DNA of 64,000 bases from an uncultured Lachnospiraceae bacterium (GCA_902779575.1 CACZBW010000005.1:1-64000), one strand, 5' to 3'. Shown: positions 42,412 to 52,323, counted from the first letter of the stretch. The notes: a model not told the origin generated them from the sequence alone. Numbers and translations are program-made.

Positions 42412-44181
42412 TCAGTCCGCAAAACGCTCGCGGCCCGCATAGGAGGTGTGCAGAAGCTCATGTGACAGATGAGAGTTCGGCTCTCCGAGGAACTTGTCAT
42501 AGAGCTCGATGATCTGCGGATTGTTGTGGGACTGACGCACAGTCTGGCGCTCATCCTCTGAATAGAGGGCTTTCGCTCTCTTTTCCTTGTAGGTATCGAT
42601 GATATCGTCATCCTCGTTCGGCAGAAGGGACGGACGGACATAAGGCTGGCCGCCGCCGTTGATGCAGCCGCCCGGGCAGCCCATGATCTCGATGAACTGA
42701 TACTTCGACTTGCCCTCGCGGATCTCATCCAGAAGGACGGAAGCCGAACGCATACCGGATGCGATCGCTACGCTGACCGGAGTGCCGTTGATATCGATCG
42801 TCGCCTCACGGATTCCCGCTTCATGGCCGCGGACTGCTTCCAGTTCGATCGGCTCATGCTCTTTGCCAGTGAGTTTGTAATAAACAGTACGAAGGGCTGC
42901 TTCCATAACACCGCCCGTGACGCCGAAGATGACGCCGGCACCGGAGTAATCGCCCATGATATCCGCATCCCAGTCCTCCTCCGGAAGTCTCTGGAACAGC
43001 ATGCCGCTTCTGCGGATCATGCGGGCAAGCTCGCGGGTTGTGATGACAGCATCCACATCCGGAATACCGTTGACCTTCTCCTGCTCGCGCTCCTTCTCAT
43101 ACTTCTTGGCAACGCAGGGCATGACGGAAACAACAAAGATATCCTTCGGATCAATGCCGTTCTGCTGCGCCCACCAAGACTTGATGATCGCGCCCTGCAT
43201 CTGATGCGGGGACTTGCAGCTGGACAGATGGTCGAGCAGATCCGGATAATTCAACTCCGCGTAATTGACCCAGCCCGGTGAGCAGGATGTGATCATCGGG
43301 AGAACGCCGCCTTCTGTCAGACGGTGAAGAAGCTCCGTACCCTCTTCCATAATGGTAAGGTCGGCGCCGAAGTTGACGTCATAAACACGCTCGAAACCGA
43401 GACGGCGCATGGCAGCTGCCATCTTGCCGGTAACCGGCGTTCCGATCGGATAACCGAATTCTTCGCCGAGCGCAGCGCGGACTGCCGGAGCAGCCTGGGC
43501 GATCACATGCTTGCCGGCGCGGAATGCAGCGTCGATCTTGTCGATCTCGGAATGTTCCATCAGAGCGCCTGTCGGGCAGACGTTCACGCACTGACCGCAC
43601 TGGATACAGGGCGATTTTGCAAAACTTCTGTTCTCGGCCGGAGATACGATCGTGCGGAAACCGCGGTTCTCAAAGCCGAGGATTCCGAGGCCGTGCGCAT
43701 TTTTGCATCTCTCGACGCAGCGGCCGCAGAGGATGCACTTGGAAGTATCGCGAACCAGTGCCGGTGCGAGCTGATCAAGGAAAGTCTCGGAGTGGATGCC
43801 GGCATAAGCGTCGTCTCTGGCTCCGGTCAGGGTCGCAACATGCAGAAGTTCGCAGTTTCCGTTCTTGTCGCACTGCTGGCAGTTCTTATTATGGTTGGAA
43901 AGAAGAAGCTCCACACTGCGGCGGCGTGCTTCTGTGGCTGCCGGCGAGCCGATCTTGATCTCCATGCCTTCCGCGACAGGATATACGCAGCTGGCTACTA
44001 GGCCTCTCGCTCCGGTCGCCTCTACAAGACATACTCTGCAGGAGCCGACATTACATTCCCCATGATTAAAGGTACAAAGAGAAGGGATCTCATATCCGCA
44101 GGCCTTGGCGGCCTCCATGATCGTCAGACCCGCCTCGACCTGATAGGGAATGCCTTCGATTTTAATATTGATCTTTGCCAT
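42412..44181 (-). CDS. hydA: [FeFe] hydrogenase catalytic subunit HydA (bifurcating type)
   Basis: The 589-residue protein has an N-terminal [2Fe-2S] ferredoxin domain (C-x-n-CRVC near 45-50), the His-Cys cluster motif (NHNKNCQQCDKNGNC near 97), two [4Fe-4S] clusters (CILCGRCVERC and CIQCGQCVNVC) and the H-cluster loops TSCSPGW, MPCVAKK and GCPGGCINGGG. The small-subunit helix follows at the C-terminus. With HydB and HydC it is the electron-bifurcating enzyme that couples NADH and reduced ferredoxin to H2. Last gene of hydCBA. Confidence 0.95.
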   Translation of the reverse strand: MAKINIKIEGIPYQVEAGLTIMEAAKACGYEIPSLCTFNHGECNVGSCRVCLVEATGARGLVASCVYPVAEGMEIKIGSPAATEARRRSVELLLSNHNKNCQQCDKNGNCELLHVATLTGARDDAYAGIHSETFLDQLAPALVRDTSKCILCGRCVERCKNAHGLGILGFENRGFRTIVSPAENRSFAKSPCIQCGQCVNVCPTGALMEHSEIDKIDAAFRAGKHVIAQAAPAVRAALGEEFGYPIGTPVTGKMAAAMRRLGFERVYDVNFGADLTIMEEGTELLHRLTEGGVLPMITSCSPGWVNYAELNYPDLLDHLSSCKSPHQMQGAIIKSWWAQQNGIDPKDIFVVSVMPCVAKKYEKEREQEKVNGIPDVDAVITTRELARMIRRSGMLFQRLPEEDWDADIMGDYSGAGVIFGVTGGVMEAALRTVYYKLTGKEHEPIELEAVRGHEAGIREATIDINGTPVSVAIASGMRSASVLLDEIREGKSKYQFIEIMGCPGGCINGGGQPYVRPSLLPNEDDDIIDTYKEKRAKALYSEDERQTVRQSHNNPQIIELYDKFLGEPNSHLSHELLHTSYAGRERFAD

Positions 44182-44198
44182 TGTTCATTCTCCTATCT

Positions 44199-46082
44199 TT
44201 ATCTTTTCTCAATCGCGCCGAAACGGCATGCACTCTCGCAGGCGCCGCACTTGAGGCACTTCATCGGATCGATCTTCATAGAAGCAAGCTTATGACCGGG
44301 TGCCGTGTAATCCGTACGCTCGATGCAGTTCGCCGGGCAGCCCTTGGCGCACTTGCCGCAGCCGATACACTTATCCGGATCAATATGATACTGCATCAGC
44401 TTCTTGCAGACATGCGCCGGGCACTTCTTGTCCACGATATGAGCGATATACTCATCGCGGAAATGGCTGAGGGTGGAATTGATCGGGTTCGCCGCCGTCT
44501 GGCCCAGAGCGCAGAGGGAATTGGCCTTGACCGTCTGGCTCAGTTCTTCCAGAGCCTGCAGGTCTTCCATGGTTCCTTTGCCTTCCGTGATCTTTGTCAG
44601 GATCTCCAGCATCCGCTTTGTACCGATACGGCAGGGCGTACATTTTCCGCAGGACTCATCACAGATGAATTCCATGTAGAACTTGGCGACGTCGACCATG
44701 CAGTTGTCTTCGTCCATGACAATGGCTCCGCCGGAACCCATCATGGATCCCTTGGCTACCAGGTTGTCGAAATCGATCGGCTCATCCAGGAACTCTTCGG
44801 TCAGGCATCCGCCGGAAGGTCCGCCGGTCTGGATCGCCTTGAATTTCTTTCCGTTCGGGATGCCGCCGCCGATATCATAGATCAGCTCGCGAAGCGTGGT
44901 TCCCATGGGAACTTCCACAAGACCTACGTTATTGACTTTGCCGCCGAGTGCGAATACCTTGGTGCCCTTGGAGCGCTCTGTTCCAACGCTTGCGAACTTC
45001 TCGGCGCCTTCTCTCAGAATATACGGCACGCAGGCCAGGGTCTCAACATTGTTGATAATCGTCGGCTTGTCCCACAGACCCTTAACTGCCGGGAAAGGCG
45101 GTCTGGGTCTCGGCATGCCGCGTTTGCCCATGATGGAATTCAGCAGAGCCGTCTCCTCGCCGCAGACAAAAGCGCCCGCGCCAAGTCTTAAATGGCAGTC
45201 AAAGCTGAAATCGGTTCCAAGGATGTTCTTTCCGAGAAGACCTGCTTCTCTTGCCTGGGCAATCGCCTTCTTCAGACGTCCCACCGCGATCGGATACTCC
45301 GCGCGGACATAGAAATAACCGTTCTGGGCGCCGATCGCGTAACCGGCAATCATCATGCCTTCGATAACGCCAAGCGGATTTCCTTCCAGAATACTGCGGT
45401 CCATGAATGCGCCCGGGTCACCTTCGTCACCGTTGCAGACCACGTATTTCTCATCATTCTCGGAATTCAGGGCGAACTGCCATTTTCTTCCGGTCGGGAA
45501 ACCGGCGCCGCCGCGTCCGCGGATTCCGGAAGCGAGCACTTCATCGACGACTTCCTGACGGCTCATGCCGAGCGCTCTCCTCAGGCCCTGGAACGCGCCC
45601 ATGCCGAGGGCTTCATTGATATCCTCGGGATTGATGACGCCGCAGCCGTACAGAGCAACACGGCGCTGTTTCTTATAGAAGTTGATATCATCCTGCCTGG
45701 AAACCTTTTCTCCGGTCGAGGGTTCGACATAAAGCAGGCGGTCAACTACTGTGCCGTTGATAATATCAGATTCAACGATCTCCTCGACATCCTCCAGCTT
45801 AACCAGGCGATAGAGGGTATCTTCCGGATAGATCTTAACGAACGGACCCTGAGAGCAGAATCCGAAGCATCCGACCATATTGACCGTGACACGGTCCGCG
45901 CAGCCTTTCTCCGCAAGTACCTGTTCGAACTTTTCCGTAATCTCGCGGGAATGGTTGGAAAGACATCCGGTTCCGCCGCACAGCACGATATGCCGTTTTC
46001 CATCCGCTCCGGTGATCTTATCCCCAAGGTCACGGGAACATGCGGCAATACGCTCATTGAGCTTATCCACTGTATTAATCAT
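44199..46082 (-). CDS. hydB: HydB, NADH-binding flavoprotein subunit (NuoF-like)
   Basis: Of 627 residues, an N-terminal thioredoxin-like [2Fe-2S] domain (about 30-120) precedes the NuoF core with the FMN/NADH motif GRGGAGFPTG, the SLBB domain and a C-terminal ferredoxin with two [4Fe-4S] motifs (CIGCGKCAKGCP and CLKCGACESAC). It takes electrons from NADH and passes them to HydA. The ATG at 46082 is chosen; an in-frame GTG at 46094 abuts AAAGGAG. Confidence 0.95.
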   Translation of the reverse strand: MINTVDKLNERIAACSRDLGDKITGADGKRHIVLCGGTGCLSNHSREITEKFEQVLAEKGCADRVTVNMVGCFGFCSQGPFVKIYPEDTLYRLVKLEDVEEIVESDIINGTVVDRLLYVEPSTGEKVSRQDDINFYKKQRRVALYGCGVINPEDINEALGMGAFQGLRRALGMSRQEVVDEVLASGIRGRGGAGFPTGRKWQFALNSENDEKYVVCNGDEGDPGAFMDRSILEGNPLGVIEGMMIAGYAIGAQNGYFYVRAEYPIAVGRLKKAIAQAREAGLLGKNILGTDFSFDCHLRLGAGAFVCGEETALLNSIMGKRGMPRPRPPFPAVKGLWDKPTIINNVETLACVPYILREGAEKFASVGTERSKGTKVFALGGKVNNVGLVEVPMGTTLRELIYDIGGGIPNGKKFKAIQTGGPSGGCLTEEFLDEPIDFDNLVAKGSMMGSGGAIVMDEDNCMVDVAKFYMEFICDESCGKCTPCRIGTKRMLEILTKITEGKGTMEDLQALEELSQTVKANSLCALGQTAANPINSTLSHFRDEYIAHIVDKKCPAHVCKKLMQYHIDPDKCIGCGKCAKGCPANCIERTDYTAPGHKLASMKIDPMKCLKCGACESACRFGAIEKR

Positions 46083-46103
46083 GCTTTCACACACTCCTTT
46101 GCC

Positions 46104-46583
46104 TTATTCTGCAGCCTTATACTTGTCGATGATCTCAGGAACCTGAGATGTAGTCACCTTCGGGTAGACAGTGCCGTTAATGCTGACCGCCGGAGCGATT
46201 CCGCAGGCACCGATGCAGCGGAGCGCATCCAGTGTAAAGAGGCCGTCCTCCGTTGTCTCACCCGGCTTGATCTTAAGAATCTCTGAAAACTTGTCAATAA
46301 CGTTCTGCGCGCCTTTGACATAGCAGGCCGTACCAAGGCAGCAGCCAATGACATACTTTCCTTTCGGAGTCAGTGAGAAAAATGAATAGAATGTTACAAC
46401 GCCGTAGATCTCCGCAACTGAGATACCCGTATTGCGGGAAACGACTTCCTGAACCTCCAGCGGGATGTAACCGTATTCGTTCTGGATGTCGCTCAGTATC
46501 ATCATCAGCGGTGTCTTCTCATCCTTGTAGCGGCCGCAGATCTCTTCGATCTGTTTTACTGCAGCAGCATTTAAGCCACTCAT
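46104..46583 (-). CDS. hydC: HydC, NuoE-like [2Fe-2S] subunit
   Basis: The 159-residue thioredoxin-fold ferredoxin has four cluster cysteines in GCCLGTAC and CIGACGIAP. It completes the HydABC complex. AGGAGG precedes the ATG; first gene of the operon. Confidence 0.95.
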   Translation of the reverse strand: MSGLNAAAVKQIEEICGRYKDEKTPLMMILSDIQNEYGYIPLEVQEVVSRNTGISVAEIYGVVTFYSFFSLTPKGKYVIGCCLGTACYVKGAQNVIDKFSEILKIKPGETTEDGLFTLDALRCIGACGIAPAVSINGTVYPKVTTSQVPEIIDKYKAAE

Positions 46584-46822
46584 ACTATGAACCCTCCTTT
46601 ACCTGATGTAAACAACTGTCAGAAATGGATCTGATTATACGAATTAAAGCACTTCCTTGATGATCAATCTCCGTTTCCGAGCCCAAAAGTCGGAAAATTT
46701 GGATGGTTTGTCTTAACTAACCCCAAAAATCCCATCTTTCATGTTCAATTTATACCATAAATGCAAGTCCGTGAAAACCCGAGAAATGGAATTTCGTTAT
46801 TTTTTTAATGAAAGATAATAGA
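46584..46822 (-). promoter_or_regulatory. Upstream region of the hyd operon
   Basis: A -10-like TATAAT (46639-46634) lies 50 nt before hydC, but no good -35 is evident. TTTCCGA and TCGGAAA (about 46672-46695) form a 7-bp inverted repeat with a 9-nt spacer. TTGTCTTAACTAA at about 46709 is only loosely like a Rex half-site. No gene is seen here. Confidence 0.3.
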
Positions 46823-46853
46823 CCCGCCCTGCAGCTTTCTTCTGCAGGGCGGG
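46823..46853. terminator. 12-bp GC-rich hairpin downstream of the ABC transporter gene
   Basis: CCCGCCCTGCAG (46823-46834) pairs with CTGCAGGGCGGG (46842-46853). The T-run (CTTTTG) is on the plus strand, whereas the gene it follows is on the minus strand, so polarity is unusual. Confidence 0.55.
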
Positions 46854-46871
46854 CTTTTGAAATGCTGTCTG

Positions 46872-49800
46872 TTATTCACTTCTGAGAGCCGTCACGGGAT
46901 CCTGCTTTGCTGCCTTTCGCGCCGGAATAAATCCTCCGATCAGGTTCAGGACCACGCACAGGGCGATCAGAATTCCGGCCGCTCCCGGGGGAAGAAAGGC
47001 GGATACCGGTTCATCCGTATAGGAGTGGATCGCGGCGTTGATCGGAATCAGCAGAAGCAGAGTCAAAGCAATGCCGAATATTCCGGCAAGACTTCCGATG
47101 ATGAAGGTTTCCGCATTGAAAACCTGGGAAACATTGTGCCTGGAAGCGCCCATCGCCCGGAGAATGCCGATCTCCTTGCGCCTTTCCAGTACGGAGATAT
47201 AGGTGATGATTCCGATCATGATGGAGGATACCACCAGCGATACCGCGACAAAGGCGATCAGCACATAAGTGATCACATCGATGATCGTCGTTACGGAAGA
47301 CATCAGGGATCCCACATAGTCAGTGTATGTGATCACCTTGTCCTCCTGCCCTTCCTTCTCCATGGCACGGTTGTAGGATTCCAGGATCTCAATGACCCGG
47401 TCCTTGCTCTCAAAATCTTTCGGGTAGATGGTAATCATACCCGGTGATTCCGGATCCGCGTAACCGAAGCGCGTCAGATTGCCCTTCAGGCTGCTCTCTC
47501 CTGCGGAGGCACGGGCCGCATACATTTCCTGCATGCGCGCTTCGTCCATCTCAAAAGATATCAGCTCGCCGATTTTGTCCTCATCAATCTCAAACAGACT
47601 CATAAGAGCAGGGATCAGCTCCTCCACAGCTTCCTTCAGGGTGGGGGATTCCCCGGTGCGCCTGAGTTCTCTCAGAACCCGGACGGTCTCCTGCGCGCTC
47701 AGCCGTCCGTATTTATCCAGCACCTCCGGCAGGCGGTCCAGGTCAACGGACACTGCATCCGGCATATTCTCGGGATGAATCTCGATCATGTCCGCCATTC
47801 CCCCGAAGGGATCGTCCGTATTCTCCCCGAAAGGACTTCCGGTCAGTACGTCAGTCTCCGGATCCGCAAGCTGCGCCTGCACGACCGGGCTCTTTTCCGC
47901 TTCCGCAATCAGCTCTTCCATCGCTTCCGGCAGGAAATCAATCCCGATCTGGACGATTCCAAGCGCCTTCTCATCATCCGGCATCACCACGCCGGCAATC
48001 ACCAGATCCTTCGCGTCATCCAGAAGATCGTTCAGTACAGCCTCGTTGTCTCCCCGGTCCAGCCAGACTCCGAGCTTTTTATCATAACGGAAGCGTCTGC
48101 TGGCGGGAAGCAGTTTAAAGGAGATGCCGAGAAATTCCTGCGGATCATAGACGCCGTTGCTGCTGATTGAGGTATCCACCGCTTCACCGGTCATGACGCC
48201 CGTAATCATATCGTTCAGCTCTTCCGCATCCTTCAGGCCCATGGAATAAAGCAGATAGTCGGGCACCCTTCCGCCCGGCAGGAGTACCAGAACGCATTCC
48301 GATGCGTTCTGCGGCCAGTGCCCGGCCAGTACCTTGTAGGAATCCTGATAAAGCTCTTCCCTGGCCGGAAGCATGCAGAAGGCATCGTTGCTGCTCCACA
48401 GGGACATCATGCCGGACAGATTGTCGTCCACGGAGATTCCTATGGTGCTCATCGTCTGGTCCGGATTCACCTGCCGGTAGCCAGTTTCCTCTTTCAGGTA
48501 GACCAGAGGGCTGATCCCGTAGCTGTAACTTACCGAACGGGTCACGTCCTCGATCCCGCTGTAACCGCTGTCAAACCAGTTTTTCAGCGACTTCAGGTCA
48601 TTCGTGCTGGTTCCGGACAGCATGCTTCCGAGAATCTGCTGCTCCCGGACTCCTTCCCCGTCTTCCGCTTCCCGGGTCTGCGACCGGAGCTGGGCGACGG
48701 CCTGCATGGACGCGTCCATGGAAAAGGACGACGATGTAATCTGAAGCGGATACTCGCTCAGTGCCTCCTCCTCCATCCGGCTGATATAAGTGTGGGCGCC
48801 GGTGGAGAGAGACAGGATCAGGGCGATACCGGTGATGCCGATCGAAGCGGCAAACGCCACAAGGATCGTCCGGGCTTTCTTGGACAGCAGGTTGGAAACC
48901 GACAGAGACAAGGCTGTTAAGAAAGACATGGAAGGCTTGCGGATACGCTTTGCGGGAGCCGGATAAGCTGATCCGGCCGGCAGGCTTACTGCCGGCGCAG
49001 GCGCCGCTGACGTTTCGATCCGGGCTTCCGGCGCGGTCTCCTCTCCTGCCGGCGCATTCTCCGCCTCTTCTGCAGATACCTGCTTATCTGCTGTCTCTGC
49101 CCGTGCTGCAGGCGAAAGTTCTGACGCTTCTTCCTGCCCCGGCATCAGGCTTTCAGCAGGTAACTCCGTCTCTTCTGACGGTACTGCTTCCGCTGACTCT
49201 TTCTGCACCTGCGGTGCAGCCGGATCAAAGGGATTGCTGTCGCTGACAACTTTCCCGTCCCTGAGCTTTATAATCCGGTTTGCATAGCGCCCGGCCAGAT
49301 CCGGATTATGGGTAACCATGACAACCAGGTGATCCCGGGCCACCTCCTTCAGAAGCTGCATGACCTGTTCACCGGTATCGCTGTCCAGGGCTCCGGTTGG
49401 CTCATCCGCCAGGACGATCGTCGGATGGTTCACCAGGGCACGCGCAATCGCCACCCTCTGCATCTGCCCTCCGGACAGCTGCGCGGGTTTCTTCCGCATC
49501 TGTTCCTTCAGACCGACCCGGTCAAGCTCCTCCTCCGCCCTGATCCTGCGCTCCTTCGCCGGAACGCCGGAAAGAATCAGGGCAAGTTCCACATTCCTGA
49601 GCAGGGTCTGGTGAGGAATCAGGTTATAGCTCTGAAAAATGAAGCCGACCGAGTGGTTGCGGTAAGCATCCCAGTCGCGGCTTTTGTATCTGGCGGTCGG
49701 CACGCCGTCGATCATCAGCTCCCCGCTGTCACAGTGATCCAGCCCGCCGATAATATTGAGCAGAGTAGTCTTCCCGGAACCGCTGGGTCCCAGGATCGCC

Positions 49801-49901
49801 ACGAATTCATTTTCCCGAAAAGACAATGATACGCCGTCCAAAGCTTTCTGGACAAGCGTACCGGTCCGGTATTCCTTGTAAATATCTTTAATCTGGAGCA
49901 T
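46872..49901 (-). CDS. Fused ABC ATPase-permease, MacB-like, 1009 residues
   Basis: An N-terminal LolD/MacB-type ATPase (Walker A GPSGSGKTT near 38, signature LSGGQMQRVAIARAL near 142, Walker B VLADEPTGALD) is joined by a Pro/Ala/Glu-rich linker (about 235-325) to a permease. The permease has one membrane helix near 345, a large extracytoplasmic region (about 370-830) and three C-terminal FtsX-type helices. MacB-like proteins work by mechanotransmission, exporting or extracting substrates. No outer partner exists in a Gram-positive, so the role is unknown. Confidence 0.9.
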   Translation of the reverse strand: MLQIKDIYKEYRTGTLVQKALDGVSLSFRENEFVAILGPSGSGKTTLLNIIGGLDHCDSGELMIDGVPTARYKSRDWDAYRNHSVGFIFQSYNLIPHQTLLRNVELALILSGVPAKERRIRAEEELDRVGLKEQMRKKPAQLSGGQMQRVAIARALVNHPTIVLADEPTGALDSDTGEQVMQLLKEVARDHLVVMVTHNPDLAGRYANRIIKLRDGKVVSDSNPFDPAAPQVQKESAEAVPSEETELPAESLMPGQEEASELSPAARAETADKQVSAEEAENAPAGEETAPEARIETSAAPAPAVSLPAGSAYPAPAKRIRKPSMSFLTALSLSVSNLLSKKARTILVAFAASIGITGIALILSLSTGAHTYISRMEEEALSEYPLQITSSSFSMDASMQAVAQLRSQTREAEDGEGVREQQILGSMLSGTSTNDLKSLKNWFDSGYSGIEDVTRSVSYSYGISPLVYLKEETGYRQVNPDQTMSTIGISVDDNLSGMMSLWSSNDAFCMLPAREELYQDSYKVLAGHWPQNASECVLVLLPGGRVPDYLLYSMGLKDAEELNDMITGVMTGEAVDTSISSNGVYDPQEFLGISFKLLPASRRFRYDKKLGVWLDRGDNEAVLNDLLDDAKDLVIAGVVMPDDEKALGIVQIGIDFLPEAMEELIAEAEKSPVVQAQLADPETDVLTGSPFGENTDDPFGGMADMIEIHPENMPDAVSVDLDRLPEVLDKYGRLSAQETVRVLRELRRTGESPTLKEAVEELIPALMSLFEIDEDKIGELISFEMDEARMQEMYAARASAGESSLKGNLTRFGYADPESPGMITIYPKDFESKDRVIEILESYNRAMEKEGQEDKVITYTDYVGSLMSSVTTIIDVITYVLIAFVAVSLVVSSIMIGIITYISVLERRKEIGILRAMGASRHNVSQVFNAETFIIGSLAGIFGIALTLLLLIPINAAIHSYTDEPVSAFLPPGAAGILIALCVVLNLIGGFIPARKAAKQDPVTALRSE

Positions 49902-50046
49902 ATATCCCTATTCTTCCGAGAAAAACCGATTGGACAGAGAAAGTGCCGTCTTCCCGTCCGTTTCCGCGCTGCGACAGGCACCATGATCAATTCCGCCCTG
50001 CCGGAAATGTATCTGCGTATGGCAGCTCAGGTGCCGGATTTGAAAC

Positions 50047-50087
50047 AAAATGCCTGCCCTCCAGCAGCTTCCGCTCTGGAAGGCAGG
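50047..50087 (-). terminator. Terminator after the small coiled-coil gene
   Basis: CCTGCC...CCAG (50053-50064) pairs with CTGG...GGCAGG (50076-50087), followed on the minus strand by CATTTTGTTT, 13 nt after the stop. Confidence 0.7.
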
Positions 50088-50099
50088 TGTTCATCCGCG

Positions 50100-50468
50100 T
50101 TATCCGGCCAGCTCTGTCTCCGTCTCTTCCATCGTTTCGGGAACGGTCTCCGCTTCTGTCTCATCCGTTCCGAAATGAGCGTCGATATCGGCGGCAGTAT
50201 TGTCAATAATCTCTTCCACGTCATTGACAAACTCTTCTGCCCTCTTATACTCGTCACTGGCCTTCCACTCTGACTCGGCGGCTTCTCTTCTTTCCCTGGC
50301 CGCTTCCGTTACATCGTCCACGATGCCTGCCGCTTCGTCCACGATTACATCCATATGCTCCTGGACCTTCTGCTCCAGCTCCGTATCCGGTTCATACTCT
50401 CTTCCCACTTTGGCGCCTGCCCCGAAGGACAGCAACATTGACAGGAACCACAGAAAAAGGGTCTTCAT
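50100..50468 (-). CDS. Small membrane-anchored acidic coiled-coil protein
   Basis: The 122-residue protein has one hydrophobic N-terminal segment (LFLWFLSMLLSFGAGA) with a charged coiled-coil region after it (about 25-90), ending in a Glu/Thr-rich tail. I do not recognise it. GGGAGG precedes the ATG. It might be a YtxH-type surface or stress protein, but that is a guess. Confidence 0.65.
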   Translation of the reverse strand: MKTLFLWFLSMLLSFGAGAKVGREYEPDTELEQKVQEHMDVIVDEAAGIVDDVTEAARERREAAESEWKASDEYKRAEEFVNDVEEIIDNTAADIDAHFGTDETEAETVPETMEETETELAG

Positions 50469-50654
50469 AGCAAACCTCCCATTTCAGAAAATACAGCCAT
50501 ACAATCCGGCTTCCAATATATTATTTTTTATTATAGCGCTTCTGTTTTTTTCTGTCACTACACCTGCGTTCGAAAATATACAGATAAATAAAACGGGCAT
50601 AACCTGTATGGCTCTGCCCGCAGTATTTCTTCTGTTTCCCTGCAGCCTGCTTTC

Positions 50655-51191
50655 TCAGCCCGCTTCCGTGCGGTTGATCACCCGGATCTGGCAGACTTCC
50701 ATGGCGTTCAGCGCATTTTCATGGGACTGGACGGTCACTCCCGCACAGCATGCCGCATCCACGATAATGGGAACCTCCGGCAGAAATGCCTTTACCAGAA
50801 GCGCATTCGAGATCACACAGATATCCGTGCACAGTCCGACCAGCGTAATGCTCCCGATCTCCTCCTCCTCATTCATGCTCAGAAGCTGCTCTCCCAGATC
50901 TACGGATCCGAACGTGTCCTTATCGACCGCATCCGTCCTGCGGAGTTCATCCAGCTCCGGGCGGATCTGCCATCCCTCCGTTCCCCTGATACAGTGAGGC
51001 ACCGGCAGATTCCTGCCTTCCTGCGTCTCAGAATACCAGGTCTCATGAGTATCTCTGGTAAAGAGTACGGGACCGCAGAAGTTCCGGATCTTCTCCTTTA
51101 CTTTCGGTACGATCGAGACCGCTTCCGCCGTTCCGAGCGCACCGTCTATGAAATCGTTCTGCATGTCGATCACAAGTAAAATATCCTGCAT
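50655..51191 (-). CDS. Isochorismatase-family cysteine hydrolase
   Basis: The 178-residue protein has the triad pattern of this family: aspartate in VIDMQNDF (residue 9), lysine in DAVDKDTFG, and cysteine in GLCTDICV (near 121). Nicotinamidases and related amidases belong here, but the specificity is not resolved. It is monocistronic. Confidence 0.88.
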   Translation of the reverse strand: MQDILLVIDMQNDFIDGALGTAEAVSIVPKVKEKIRNFCGPVLFTRDTHETWYSETQEGRNLPVPHCIRGTEGWQIRPELDELRRTDAVDKDTFGSVDLGEQLLSMNEEEEIGSITLVGLCTDICVISNALLVKAFLPEVPIIVDAACCAGVTVQSHENALNAMEVCQIRVINRTEAG

Positions 51192-51530
51192 GATAGCTCC
51201 TTTCCCTTTTCTGAAAACCTGCCGGTCTGCTTCTTCCCAAAAGAATGACGGCGCAGCGCTTCAGGCTGTCACTCATCTCGTTGCCGCAGATTGTATACCC
51301 ATGGCGATCCCGTACCTGCCATTCCGAAAGCTGTACCTTCTTCATTCAGGCTGTATCTCTTTGCGGTTAGCGTATCCCACTGGCCCGAATCATCCGCATC
51401 TGCAAAAGTGAGCAGCGTCCCGACTCCAATGGAAGTCCTTTCTGACAGACCGCGTTCGCGGGCATCATCTCTTAGTCCCCTGGCCTTTTGATTACTTTTG
51501 AAGTTTTTACTTTTGAAGTTTTTTCATATT
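51192..51530. other. Intergenic region with a possible gene remnant
   Basis: On the minus strand an open frame (about 51269-51522, 84 codons) has coding-like composition but no ATG, GTG or TTG in its first half. It starts after a direct repeat of TACTTTTGAAGTTTT near 51495-51525. It may be the 3' end of a lost gene. Nothing else is seen here. Confidence 0.25.
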
Positions 51531-52217
51531 TCAGTTGATATATTTCTCAAGGTCCAGTGATTTACAGGAGCTGATGCTGCATTTTCCTTTCACATTTCTG
51601 TATATATCCACCACAAACAGATCCTTGCCTGCAGGCCCTGCTCCATAGCATAAAAATCTGTAATTCTGGCCTGCTACAACCTGTGTGCCGAGAAGTGAAA
51701 TCGGGCGAAGTTCATATCCTGCATATTTCTTTATACCCTTAGAGAAAATCTTAAGTACGCTTTTCGACAATGCTTCAGGCTTGTTTTCGAAAGCGATAAT
51801 TTCAAGACCGCCGTCTACAGTACCCTGATGCAGATTCTTATTTACCTCTACACTGCTGATCTCTATCTTCTTTACCGAAAGAAGTGAAACTTTATTCTTC
51901 AAGTCTTCATTTACATTCAGTATATACCATGCTATCTCAGGCTTTTTCGTAACTGTGGTCCCCTGGCACAAAAACACATAATTCGTACCGGCTACAGTCT
52001 GCTTTGCAAGAAGAGCTGCCGGTTTGTAAGAAACGCCCATCAATCCCTTAACCGCTTTATTGAAAATCTTTTCCTCACCGGGAGTCAGGAAAGAACATCT
52101 GGCCTTGCTCACGGTCCATCCCCCGGTCGTTGAAGCAAAAACCGGTACTGCGGTAGTAAGAACAACCATCAGAAAAAGGATTCCCATTGCAGCTGAGAAT
52201 CTGTTTGTTTTCCTCAT
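51531..52217 (-). CDS. Secreted protein with two cystatin-like repeats
   Basis: The 228-residue protein has a signal peptide (about 1-29, VFAS). Two repeats follow. Repeat 1 (about 45-115) carries AKQTVAGTNYVFLCQG and repeat 2 (about 150-225) carries GTQVVAGQNYRFLCYG, each after a helix with an AVK/GIK turn. The Q-x-V-x-G loop and flanking helix match the eukaryotic cystatin inhibitory motif, which blocks papain-type cysteine proteases. Inhibitory function is inferred. The DNA here looks more AT-rich than its surroundings. Confidence 0.7.
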   Translation of the reverse strand: MRKTNRFSAAMGILFLMVVLTTAVPVFASTTGGWTVSKARCSFLTPGEEKIFNKAVKGLMGVSYKPAALLAKQTVAGTNYVFLCQGTTVTKKPEIAWYILNVNEDLKNKVSLLSVKKIEISSVEVNKNLHQGTVDGGLEIIAFENKPEALSKSVLKIFSKGIKKYAGYELRPISLLGTQVVAGQNYRFLCYGAGPAGKDLFVVDIYRNVKGKCSISSCKSLDLEKYIN

Positions 52218-52323
52218 TAATATAATCCTCCTGCCTGAACTGAAATTAGTACATTTTGATAACTATTATACTCATGCCGTATAATCCCGGGAAAGCTTTG
52301 AAATGATACGATTCACGCTGTTT

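Noticed and set aside
45915-45935. T-loop-like TTCGAAC string suggesting a tRNA
   Set aside because: It lies inside hydB, with no acceptor, D or anticodon stems around it. No tRNA was found in the window.
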